A stretch of DNA of 64,000 nucleotides from JBGLNJ01 sp034434835 (GTDB taxonomy: Bacteria; Chloroflexota; Anaerolineae; Fen-1058). Below, one piece after another: positions 57,040 through 64,000 of the stretch. The stretch is taken from contig DAOTXX010000052.1 in the NCBI GenBank assembly GCA_034434835.1, forward strand, positions 7,920 through 71,919. Reading direction: 5' to 3'. How positions within the stretch are numbered: the first letter of the stretch is position 1; every line of letters begins with the position of its first letter. The notes beneath the pieces were generated by a model. The model ran no database searches. It saw only the letters and a list, made by a program, of their open reading frames with translations, and was not told where the DNA came from. A program made the translations under genes and the position numbers.

Positions 57040-58330
57040 TTTCTACACTCTGCTGATAGATGGATTCCAGTTGCGCGGCGATCTTGTTCCAGTCGTGGTA
57101 GGCTTCCACGTACCGGCGACCAGCCGCGCCCAGACGCTGGCGCAGCCCATCGTCGCTCAACAGTGTCAAGATCGCTTCTGCGGATGCTTGCGGCGAATCC
57201 GCCACCAGACAGTCCTGACCCGGCCGGGTTTGCAAAGCCTTGATCGCCAGCGCTGAGGCCACCACGGGCGTCCCGCATGCCATTGCTTCTAACACCTTGT
57301 TCTGAATCCCGGCGCCATAACGCAAGGGCGCGACTGCCACGCTTGCCTTTCGCAGCGGCACGCGCAAGTCGGGCAGGAACCCCGTGATCTCGACGCGCGG
57401 ACGGTATTTCTCTGCCAGTTGCTTCACAGTAGGAGGGGGCTGGCTGCCTGCGATGATCAGGCGCGCGTCCGGTCGCTGCGCCCACACCAGAGGCATGACC
57501 TCGTTTGCCAGGTAAAGCGCTGCGGTGACGTTGGCGTGGTAGCTCATCTTGCCGGAAAACACAAGTGTGTCCGGCTGCCGCGTCGTGTGATCGGGCGCAA
57601 AGTATTCGAGATCAACCCCATTCGGCAGAACAGTGATTTTGGATTGTGGATTGTGGATTGTGGATTGCGGATTTGAGATTTGAGAGCCTGCCCCCCGTTC
57701 TTTTGGGGGGTTGAGATTTGAGATCTTCTCCAGGGCTGCTTTGTCTGTTTCCGACGTGACCAGCACATGATCAAACTGACCGACCAGCCAGCCTTCGTGC
57801 CTCCGTGTGCGGCCTAGTTCTAGCCCGGTCACGATCTTGCCGACCGTGCTCTGACTCTGCCTGGAGGCTTGCTCAAAGAGATAGGAGATGCAGTCTACGC
57901 TATCCCACACAATAGGGATTTTTGATTTTTGATTTTGGATCTGGGATTTGAGGGCAAGCCCATAGCGTGCGCCGCGCAAGTGTTCAACGTGAATCACATC
58001 GAACTGAGATTTGAGAGCCTGCCCCCCGTTCTTTTGGGGGGTTGAGATTTGAGATTTGAGATTGGGTTGCCAGCAGTACTCGGCCTGCAATGGCTTACTT
58101 GTGATCAGCGCGCGGAGCAGATTGAGCGCGATCTGTGGCTTGGTCAGCGGCGCAGCAATGACGTGGATGCCCTGTTCGCGCAGACGCTCGAGGTCGTGGC
58201 GTTCAGAATTGTTCATCCACGTCGTCGCCAGGGTGATCTTGTGGCCGCGTGCGGCAAGATGTCGGATCAGGTTGTAAGGACGCACACGGATCAGGTTGGG
58301 CGCATAAGGGACGACGAACAGGATATTCAT
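57017..58330 (-). CDS. Glycosyltransferase family 4 with repeat-derived insertions
   Basis: 437 residues, roughly 40-60 more than a plain GT4. N-terminus ILFVVPYAPNLIRVRPYNLIRHLAARGHKITLATTW, then VIHVEHLRGARYGL, VWDSVDCISYLFEQA, LVFSGKMSYHANVTAALYLANEVMPLVW, ARLIIAGSQPPPTVKQLA, GFLPDLRVPLRKASVAVAPLRYGAGIQNKVLEAMACGTPVVAS (donor site). This resembles exopolysaccharide transferases of the TuaC/Stp1-like set. Extra residues at about 92-108, 127-138 and 203-230 are encoded by short tandem heptamers and two copies of a 50-bp hairpin repeat, giving sequences such as LKSQISTPQKNGG and SNLNPPKERGAG. It is coupled to the BNR protein gene (ATGA). Confidence 0.87.
   Translation of the reverse strand: MNILFVVPYAPNLIRVRPYNLIRHLAARGHKITLATTWMNNSERHDLERLREQGIHVIAAPLTKPQIALNLLRALITSKPLQAEYCWQPNLKSQISTPQKNGGQALKSQFDVIHVEHLRGARYGLALKSQIQNQKSKIPIVWDSVDCISYLFEQASRQSQSTVGKIVTGLELGRTRRHEGWLVGQFDHVLVTSETDKAALEKISNLNPPKERGAGSQISNPQSTIHNPQSKITVLPNGVDLEYFAPDHTTRQPDTLVFSGKMSYHANVTAALYLANEVMPLVWAQRPDARLIIAGSQPPPTVKQLAEKYRPRVEITGFLPDLRVPLRKASVAVAPLRYGAGIQNKVLEAMACGTPVVASALAIKALQTRPGQDCLVADSPQASAEAILTLLSDDGLRQRLGAAGRRYVEAYHDWNKIAAQLESIYQQSVENVKQANA
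57641..57682. repeat. Heptanucleotide tandem repeat inside the GT4 gene (site 1)
   Basis: Six 7-bp units on the plus strand: GGATTGT three times, GGATTGC, GGATTTG, AGATTTG. They read as repeated NPQST/IHNPQS-like residues in the protein (about 217-230) and directly adjoin the first copy of the 50-bp hairpin repeat. Confidence 0.8.
57675..57724. repeat. 50-bp hairpin repeat, copy A, inside the GT4 gene
   Basis: Identical over 50 bp to 58006-58055. It begins GAGATTTGAGAGCCTG and contains CCCCCC and GGGGGG arms around an 8-nt loop (GTTCTTTT), ending GAGATTTGAGAT. It has no stop codon in any of the three minus-strand frames. In this copy it is read as SNLNPPKERGAGSQI. Confidence 0.9.
57917..57951. 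repeat. Heptanucleotide tandem repeat inside the GT4 gene (site 2)
   Basis: Five 7-bp units on the plus strand: GATTTTT twice, GATTTTG, GATCTGG, GATTTGA. They encode the LKSQIQNQKSKIP stretch just before the VWDSVDCISYL segment of the glycosyltransferase. Confidence 0.8.
58006..58055. repeat. 50-bp hairpin repeat, copy B, inside the GT4 gene
   Basis: The same 50 bases as copy A at 57675-57724, but 331 bp away, which is not a multiple of three, so it is translated in another frame (SQISTPQKNGGQALKS). Three GAGATTT-like heptamers (58044-58064) continue from its end. Confidence 0.9.
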
Positions 58331-59838
58331 CTCGAGTCAGTGCGTTTCCTGATTTGGACGCCAATGGCGACGACCACGATCAACAGCACGACAGGTCCCA
58401 GGCTTTTAGCCAATAAGAGCAAATCATCCATTTCTGTGGTCAGCGATTCGGCAGAAACCGAGTCAGGAGGCAGAGTGGCGTTTAGATCCGGCTTGAGAGA
58501 TTGGGGCAGTGCCATCGCTGTCGGCGTAGGAGTTTGTTGGGGCACAGGGGTGGAGGTGGGCCGCGCAATCGGTGTCACAGGTGGAGCGGAGGAGGTGCCA
58601 CGAGCATACCAGATCTGGTACCGGCCATTATCCGGGTCCCAGACATGTGCGGCGTCTCGCACAAACCAGACTGCGTGGAGTTGATTTCCGTTGCCAACGG
58701 CGATCCGTGGCCACTCAGGGACATCGCCCAGCAGAGTGGTGATCGCTTCTGGCCCTGACCAAGCCGTACCATCCCAGGTCAGATGGAGCACACTGAGCGA
58801 TTTCTGGTCTTGAGCAGTGCGCCCTACGAGAACAAGGTGAACACTACCGGCGCTGTCGGTAGCCATAGCATAACTATCGAGATACGTTCCGAAAATTGTG
58901 GTCCCGCCCCAAACATCTGGGATAGCTTGCCGGGAAGACCAGGAACGTCCCTGGTCACGCGAGAATTGGTAGTAAACCAAATCCTCAGGTACTCCCAGCC
59001 ATACTACCAGTAATGTACCTTTTCCATCGAGGCCAATTGCGACGTTGCGCGCCCTGCCACTGGGCGTGACAAACTCGAGAGGTGCTGCCCAAGTCAAGCC
59101 CCTATCACGCGAAACAGCGTACATCACTCTGATCGGATCTCCCAAACGGCCATAGGAACCTCCGGGGCCTGATTCCCAAACAGCGTGTACATTATCTTGG
59201 TGATCAATCAGTATTTGTGGCTTGGCCGAGCCAGTTGGCATATCCGAGATATCCATCGGGTTGGACCAACTGAGGCCATTATCATCTGACCGGCGATAAA
59301 ACACGTGGTAACAAATCGGACATGCGGGGCTTGGGTCGTTTTCGGTAAAGACAAGATGCAGAGTGCCCTGTCCATCCATGGCTATGCGCGAAAAATACGC
59401 TATACCGGCCGACACGCCGCTAATTAACTGAGGTGAGCGCCAGGCGGCTGCAGAATGGGCTTGCTCTGCTTGGGCCTGCGAATAATAAACACTCGTATAT
59501 CGGTGAGTCAGGTGAAACACGCCCTGCTGATCAATGAAAGTAGTGGGACGGGTAGCTTCGCTGCCCGCTACTTGGAGAGTAGCTGCAATGTCAATTGGCT
59601 CGCTCCACGCCTGGCCATCTTGGCTGGTTGTATACATGACAGTATCGTAATCACCAGGAGAGGCACTCCAAACGATGTGTATTTGTCCGGTTGAGTCAGC
59701 AGCGACATCAGGAAACCAGGCGGATAGTTCTGGAGATGACAGTGGTACGGGCCGTGACCATCTGGAGGGTTGGCCATGTGCAACTGTTGTTACCATCAGG
59801 CACGCAATGACAGTCAGAATGATCCTTAGATTTCGCAC
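58327..59838 (-). CDS. Exported BNR-repeat (sialidase-like propeller) protein with a C-terminal membrane anchor
   Basis: 503 residues. There is an N-terminal signal peptide (MRNLRIILTVIACLMVTTVAHG), then a beta-propeller-like body with at least four Asp-boxes (TSQDGQAWSEP, RSDDNGLSWSNP, SRDRGLTWAAP, SRDQGRSWSSR). A Pro/Thr-rich segment follows, and a C-terminal transmembrane helix (about 468-490) with a basic tail (RKRTDSR). The repeats resemble sialidase and other BNR proteins, but the catalytic Arg triad and Tyr of true sialidases are not evident, so glycan hydrolysis is unproven. It may bind the polysaccharide it is encoded with. The stop overlaps the GT4 start (ATGA). Confidence 0.75.
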   Translation of the reverse strand: MRNLRIILTVIACLMVTTVAHGQPSRWSRPVPLSSPELSAWFPDVAADSTGQIHIVWSASPGDYDTVMYTTSQDGQAWSEPIDIAATLQVAGSEATRPTTFIDQQGVFHLTHRYTSVYYSQAQAEQAHSAAAWRSPQLISGVSAGIAYFSRIAMDGQGTLHLVFTENDPSPACPICYHVFYRRSDDNGLSWSNPMDISDMPTGSAKPQILIDHQDNVHAVWESGPGGSYGRLGDPIRVMYAVSRDRGLTWAAPLEFVTPSGRARNVAIGLDGKGTLLVVWLGVPEDLVYYQFSRDQGRSWSSRQAIPDVWGGTTIFGTYLDSYAMATDSAGSVHLVLVGRTAQDQKSLSVLHLTWDGTAWSGPEAITTLLGDVPEWPRIAVGNGNQLHAVWFVRDAAHVWDPDNGRYQIWYARGTSSAPPVTPIARPTSTPVPQQTPTPTAMALPQSLKPDLNATLPPDSVSAESLTTEMDDLLLLAKSLGPVVLLIVVVAIGVQIRKRTDSR

Positions 59839-59864
59839 TCTTTTTGCATCCTACTGAATGATCG

Positions 59865-61454
59865 TCAGCCTGTTGACTTTTGGGCTTGGCTGACATTGAC
59901 TTTGTACAGGTCGTACTCGCCAATGGACTTGACCAGTGTACACTCTTGCCTCAAAAACTCGGCCGGATACAGGCCGGTCCATTTCGCAAATGGCCCGACA
60001 GCAACGTACACGGGTCCATAGTGCTGAAAATCGTATGTCTGAGGGTCATACGGCACGCCCAGATTGATATGGGCTATCAGTAGATTCAGGAGCGAGGTGG
60101 GCGGATGGTGGAAATCACGGCCACGAGTCAGAAATGCAATTTCCCATTCCCACGTCTCAATCAGTTCGCCCTGACCAACGTGAGCGTCAAGGTATGCGGC
60201 GAATTCTTGTCCACTTCGTTCGGGTGTCGAGAAGATGCCTTTAATAACGTCTGCGGACGAGTTTAGCATCAAAGCGATCAACAGCAGAATCACGCTGGTC
60301 GCCCTGGCAATAGGCATTATCTCTCTGCTTCTCGAGGCCGCTATGGCCTTACGGAGCGAGAGCGTGCCGAGTCCAGCCAGGTCATCAAAGAATTTGGCGG
60401 CGAGAATGTAACTGACGGCTATGGCAGGGAAAGTATATCGGGCCCACCCCACCGAGGCCACAAGAAACCAGGTCAGCCATCCTCCGACAAATATCCATAG
60501 CATACCAGGTTTGATGTTATCTGGCTTCTTGTCGGCGCAGAGAAAAATCCCATAGGCCAATGCAGGCACGACCCAAATGAAATAGTCACTACGCAAAAAA
60601 AACTTGATGGCAGTCTGCATGCTGACCGGGGAGAAAAGCACGCGCACTTGCGGCCCGGAAGCTGCGGAGAATTCGGATAAATATCTTGAAAAGTTGTCTG
60701 GACCTATCACAAGAAAAACAAAAAGGTATTGAAGCAATATGACTCCCAGGCTGGTCACCAGGGGGAGTGCAAAGTAACGGTAACGCTGCTGATGGTAATA
60801 CAGTCGATCCAGGATACCCGCGGCGATGAGCATGGGCAACACGATGAGCAGAAATTGCGACTTGGTAGTCATTGTCAGTCCAAAGGCAATTCCCGCCAGG
60901 ATCAGGAACAAGTTGGTTCTCTGCTCAAAGGACATTAACCAGCAATAAAAAGCAGCCATCAGAAAAAACAGGGCAGGAATCTCGGCCATCACTTGCCTTC
61001 CCAAAAGGACGGCCGAAGTAAAATTATCGTCGGCCCTGATGGCGATAAAGAGCGCCAACGCCACAAGCCCGGACGTGGGGCCATATAGTTTCCGCGTGAC
61101 GGCATAAACTAACAGACACGTCAGAAGGAAATAGATAACTATGACACTTCGGGCCTGAACCAGGCCGACACCCCATACCTTGAAGACGCCTGCGATAGGC
61201 AGGTAGAAAAATGGAGAGACGCCAATCACTGTGTCGGAATATCTAAAACCCTCGGAGCTTTGGGGAGCATACACACCGTACTGCACTAGATTCTTGGGAA
61301 TCTGCAGGTACCATCCTTCGTCGAACCATGGCTGGGGATAGTATGCCAGATTGTAAGTGGATAGGATAGTCGCTGGCACCAGGAGCAAGATAAGAATGTA
61401 AGTCAAAGGGTCGTTGACTGCGGCTTTCCAAGACGTGAACCACGAGGCTCGCAT
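59865..61454 (-). CDS. GT39-like polytopic membrane glycosyltransferase
   Basis: 529 residues with about ten transmembrane helices. The first external loop holds YYPQPWFDEGWYLQIPKNLVQYG, with the acidic residue expected at the GT-C active site, and APQSSEGFRYSDTVIGVSPFFYLPIAG after it. The last 100 residues form an external soluble domain. Such enzymes use polyprenyl-phosphate-linked sugars. It appears to be the first gene of the second polysaccharide operon, followed by the BNR protein after about 26 bp. The substrate is unknown. Confidence 0.75.
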   Translation of the reverse strand: MRASWFTSWKAAVNDPLTYILILLLVPATILSTYNLAYYPQPWFDEGWYLQIPKNLVQYGVYAPQSSEGFRYSDTVIGVSPFFYLPIAGVFKVWGVGLVQARSVIVIYFLLTCLLVYAVTRKLYGPTSGLVALALFIAIRADDNFTSAVLLGRQVMAEIPALFFLMAAFYCWLMSFEQRTNLFLILAGIAFGLTMTTKSQFLLIVLPMLIAAGILDRLYYHQQRYRYFALPLVTSLGVILLQYLFVFLVIGPDNFSRYLSEFSAASGPQVRVLFSPVSMQTAIKFFLRSDYFIWVVPALAYGIFLCADKKPDNIKPGMLWIFVGGWLTWFLVASVGWARYTFPAIAVSYILAAKFFDDLAGLGTLSLRKAIAASRSREIMPIARATSVILLLIALMLNSSADVIKGIFSTPERSGQEFAAYLDAHVGQGELIETWEWEIAFLTRGRDFHHPPTSLLNLLIAHINLGVPYDPQTYDFQHYGPVYVAVGPFAKWTGLYPAEFLRQECTLVKSIGEYDLYKVNVSQAQKSTG

Positions 61455-61556
61455 TAGCTCATAACTCCATATGGAACACGAAAACCGGAGTCGAACCTCT
61501 GGCCGAACGGTTGACCAAAAGCTCGACTCCAGTTGCTGGTTCCTCCCAATTGTATA

Positions 61557-64000
61557 TCAAGGTCCAACTCTGACATCATCAATGTACCACCCGGCGCCTC
61601 CGACGCCATTGTCGCAGGCCAGACGGAAGCGCAGGATGGCGCTCTGGCCGGCGTAGGAACTGAGATTGACCACGACCTCGCGCGTCGTCCCCAGGCTGCC
61701 CCCCGTCCAGGCGGGTCGCCCGCTGATGGGGCTGCTGTAACCGGTGGCGATGACGCCGGTATAACCGCCCGACGTGATGTATGGCCGCAGGTCGCTAAAG
61801 GTCGTTCCCCCATCGGTCGAGATCTCGATGACTGCGCCATCGCCGCCCGATTCTAACTGATAGGTGTGCCAGAACGAGAGTTGGGCGTTCGCGGGCACGG
61901 TGAAGACACGCGTCCGCAGGTAATCGTCTTTGACCGTTGCCGTATCGCTGCTGAAGAAAGAATGGGTCGGGCTGTGAGAGTAAGCCGTGACCAACTGCCA
62001 GTCGTCCGTGCCCTGCGCAGCATCATGCATCCACGTCTCCTTGAGCGGATCAAAATCATCCCAGAACGCCACGCCCGTCGGAGGGGTCGGCGTTAGCGTG
62101 GGAGTCAGGCTGGGGGTCGGCGATGGACCTGGCGTCGGTGAACCAGTGGGAGCGGGTGTGTTCGTTGGCATCGGTGTCGCTGTTGGTGTTGCAGTAGGGC
62201 TGGGGGTGACCGATGAGCTGCTGACGCGAACGTCATCAATGTACCACCCGGCGCCTCCGACGCCATTGTCGCAGGCCAGACGGAAGCGCAGGATGGCGCT
62301 CTGGCCGGCGTAGGAACTGAGATTGACCACGACCTCGCGCATCGTCCCCAGGCTGCCCCCCGTCCACGCGGGTCGTCCGCTGATGGGGCTGCTGTAACCG
62401 GTGGCGATGACGCTGGTATAACCGCCCGACGTGATGTACGGCCGCAGGTCGCTAAAGGTCGTCCCCCCGTCGGTGGAGATCTCGATGACTGCGCCGTCGC
62501 CGCCCGATTCTAACTGATAGGTGTGCCAGAACGAGAGTTGGGCGTTCGCGGGCACGACAAAGGCGCGCGTCCGCAGGTAATCGTCTTTGACCGTCGCCGT
62601 ATCGCTACTGAAGAAAGAATGGGTCGGGCTGTGAGAGTAAGCCGTGACCAACTGCCAGTCGTCCGTGCCTTGCGCTGCATCATGCGTCCACGTCTCCTTG
62701 AGCGGATCAAAATCATCCCAGAAGGCCACGCCTGTCGGAGGGGTTGGCGTTAGCGTGGGAGTCAGGCTGGGGGTCGGCGTAGCCGTCGGAGTGCTCGTCG
62801 GCGTGGCTGTTGGCGTGTTCGTAGGCGTCGGTGAGGGGCCCGGCGTGGGGGTATTGGTCGGCGTGCCAGTTGACGTTGGTGTTGGCGTTGCAGTCGGTGT
62901 GTTCGTCGGCAGTGGCGTCGCCGTCGGCGTCGGCGGCTGACCCTGCGGGATCAACTGCAGCCAGGCCCAGCCCCAGAAGGGGTAGGAATTGCCACCGGGC
63001 AGTGCGTCGGCGCGCCGGACGTACAACTCGAACACGCCATTCGTCACTGTCACCGTGCCGAGCGTGTACTCGGCAAAGTTGCCCACATTCCCGCTGGTTA
63101 CGTCGTAGGAGAACTGCTCCGGATTCGCCGCGCTTGTGCCCCAGTAGTAACGCAGGTTGCTGTTCCAGTACAGGTTCGCGATCAGCGTGTAGGTGCCGTT
63201 GGGCACGGCCCCATAGAATCGCATCAGCGGCGGCGTCTCGGTCGTCGCGGCAAACACGCCCGGATAGCCGCGCTCTGTCCACAGAAACTCGGTCCACTGG
63301 TTGTCGGTCGCTCCCAGGTCGGCCGGGTCGGTCGTCGTGGGCAACACCGGGTCCTGGTGATTATCCTCCCACACGTTGATGCGGATGGGGCCAGGCGTTG
63401 GCGTGTTCGTTGGCGTCGCGGTTGGGCCAGGCGTCGGCGTGTTTGTTGGCGTCGGTGTGGGGCCAGACGTCGGTGTGTTGGTCGGCGTTGGCGTGGGCGG
63501 TGGGGTAGGCACATCCATTGAGACTGACACCATCGTGCTGCCCGAAAAGACCGGCACGTCCACAAAACTCTGCTGGATCACACCATTTTGTTCCGTGAAG
63601 AGATAGAAGCGGGTCGGCAGGTCGGTAGAGCCTGTGAGCGTGGTGTCCAGCATCCGGCGCACCGGATCGTACGCGCTGGTGGCGATGTTCGAGGTGTACA
63701 TGGCGCGGACGTATTGAGCTGCATAATCCATCGTCACATAGAGCGGTTGGTACGCGGCGATGTTGTTGGCAATGCCCGCTAGAATCTGCTCCCAGTTCGA
63801 CGAGGTGATGGTGTGAATGTAGTATTCGTGGGTGAAGAGTGTTGCCAATGCCATGCTGTCGAGTGCGCGCTTGAGTTGGACAGTCCCCCGGGTGATACTC
63901 CCGGCGACATCGTTGTCGGGATACCACTCGTAGCCAGCATTGTCCCGGATTTCGGTAAAGACGTTAAAGAAGCGACCATTGTGTTCGGGATGGCCGGGAA
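61557..64000 (-). CDS. Large extracellular repeat protein, N-terminal part beyond the window
   Basis: The frame is open to base 64000, so the start is outside; about 814 residues are visible. The first 125 or so (NGRFFNVFTEIRDNAG, LFTHEYYIHTI, NNIAAYQPLYVTMDYA) resemble the end of a deacetylase- or glycosidase-like catalytic domain, which is a weak guess. A Thr-Pro linker, a beta-rich domain (RINVWEDNHQDPVLP ... WAWLQLIPQG) and two nearly identical domains of about 170 residues follow (GVAFWDDFDPLKETW ... AGWYIDDVRV, a MAM/jelly-roll-like pattern seen in secreted proteases), each after a TPT-rich linker. It is probably a surface or secreted glycan-active enzyme. The protein ends right after the second copy. 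Confidence 0.8.
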   Translation of the reverse strand, partial: PGHPEHNGRFFNVFTEIRDNAGYEWYPDNDVAGSITRGTVQLKRALDSMALATLFTHEYYIHTITSSNWEQILAGIANNIAAYQPLYVTMDYAAQYVRAMYTSNIATSAYDPVRRMLDTTLTGSTDLPTRFYLFTEQNGVIQQSFVDVPVFSGSTMVSVSMDVPTPPPTPTPTNTPTSGPTPTPTNTPTPGPTATPTNTPTPGPIRINVWEDNHQDPVLPTTTDPADLGATDNQWTEFLWTERGYPGVFAATTETPPLMRFYGAVPNGTYTLIANLYWNSNLRYYWGTSAANPEQFSYDVTSGNVGNFAEYTLGTVTVTNGVFELYVRRADALPGGNSYPFWGWAWLQLIPQGQPPTPTATPLPTNTPTATPTPTSTGTPTNTPTPGPSPTPTNTPTATPTSTPTATPTPSLTPTLTPTPPTGVAFWDDFDPLKETWTHDAAQGTDDWQLVTAYSHSPTHSFFSSDTATVKDDYLRTRAFVVPANAQLSFWHTYQLESGGDGAVIEISTDGGTTFSDLRPYITSGGYTSVIATGYSSPISGRPAWTGGSLGTMREVVVNLSSYAGQSAILRFRLACDNGVGGAGWYIDDVRVSSSSVTPSPTATPTATPMPTNTPAPTGSPTPGPSPTPSLTPTLTPTPPTGVAFWDDFDPLKETWMHDAAQGTDDWQLVTAYSHSPTHSFFSSDTATVKDDYLRTRVFTVPANAQLSFWHTYQLESGGDGAVIEISTDGGTTFSDLRPYITSGGYTGVIATGYSSPISGRPAWTGGSLGTTREVVVNLSSYAGQSAILRFRLACDNGVGGAGWYIDDVRVGP
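61577..62122. repeat. 546-bp direct repeat, copy 1 (C-terminal domain)
   Basis: Matches 62234-62779 with a constant 657-bp offset (219 codons) and about twenty mismatches by eye. It encodes one DDFDPLKETW...YIDDVRV domain. Most differences are silent. Confidence 0.9.
62234..62779. repeat. 546-bp direct repeat, copy 2 (C-terminal domain)
   Basis: The second copy of the domain-encoding repeat. Protein differences from copy 1 are few, for example S versus G before VIATGY, M versus T in the T(M/T)REVV turn, and AFVVP versus VFTVP. The copies are separated by a Pro/Thr linker. Confidence 0.9.

Noticed and set aside
57641..58064. Possible CRISPR-like array
   Set aside because: Units are 7 bp in direct tandem or two 50-bp copies without regular unique spacers, lie inside a protein gene, and no cas gene is nearby.
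58327..59838. True exo-alpha-sialidase
   Set aside because: Asp-boxes are present, but the arginine triad and nucleophilic tyrosine could not be placed, so only a sialidase-like propeller is claimed.
1..64000. tRNA, rRNA or known riboswitch
   Set aside because: Intergenic gaps were read for cloverleaf-like T-arm (GGTTCGAATCC-type) words and conserved riboswitch cores; none was convincing. A covariance-model scan would be decisive.

Overview
The window reads as a high-GC bacterial chromosome segment, most likely from a member of the Chloroflexota (an Anaerolineae-like lineage). This is an inference from gene content: F420 cofactor genes (cofC, cofD, an FbiB-like nitroreductase, npdG and a luciferase-like oxidoreductase), a Uma2 nuclease, a death-like effector-associated domain protein, large soluble and membrane sensor kinases, and many surface proteins with Pro/Thr-rich linkers. 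No rRNA, tRNA, CRISPR array, transposase or phage gene was recognised. Almost everything from 9 kb to the end lies on the minus strand, in tightly packed operons with many ATGA, GTGA or TGATG overlaps.

Layout. 1-1.5 kb: the 3' part of a threonine dehydratase and a Uma2 nuclease. 1.6-5.0 kb: an F420 cluster transcribed leftwards (nitroreductase, cofD, cofC, luciferase-like enzyme). 5.1-6.3 kb: a small conserved-looking protein coupled to a UbiA-family decaprenyl-phosphate phosphoribosyltransferase gene. 6.3-7.3 kb: an effector-associated domain/transmembrane/extracellular protein, followed by about 520 bp of dispersed repeats. 7.8-13.3 kb: housekeeping genes (metallo-hydrolase, F420:NADP oxidoreductase, mnmA, phosphatase, VTT membrane protein, two cyclophilins).

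13.3-41.1 kb is a large surface-polysaccharide locus. It holds a UDP-sugar dehydrogenase, a WecA-like initiating transferase, an O-antigen-ligase/TPR fusion, at least eight glycosyltransferases, GmhB/HddA/HddC-like heptose activation enzymes, CDP-6-deoxyhexose enzymes (4,6-dehydratase and an RfbH-type 3-dehydrase), a C-methyltransferase, two NAD-dependent epimerases and a Wzx-type flippase. Two toxin-antitoxin-like pairs sit inside it: MntA/HepT, and an unnamed pair at 15.7-16.4 kb.

41.1-49.4 kb: uridine kinase, a ResB-like protein, and two large sensor kinases flanking an Rcp1-type response regulator. 49.5-55.1 kb: a small inverted-repeat element, an LCP (LytR-CpsA-Psr) protein, a LysM protein and a third sensor kinase whose phospho-accepting histidine is replaced by glutamine. 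55.3-61.5 kb: a second polysaccharide operon (GHMP kinase, WcaJ-type sugar transferase, GT4, BNR-repeat protein, GT39-like membrane enzyme). 61.6-64 kb: the C-terminal part of a large extracellular repeat protein that continues past the window.

How it works together: the two sugar operons would make NDP-sugars, load them on undecaprenyl phosphate, assemble and flip the repeat unit, then polymerise or ligate it; the LCP enzyme would attach polymers to the wall. The most unusual signals are heptanucleotide tandem repeats and a 50-bp hairpin repeat lying inside glycosyltransferase reading frames, a leader-ORF/terminator arrangement in front of a sensor kinase, the kinase lacking its histidine, and a domain fusion on the RfbH enzyme.
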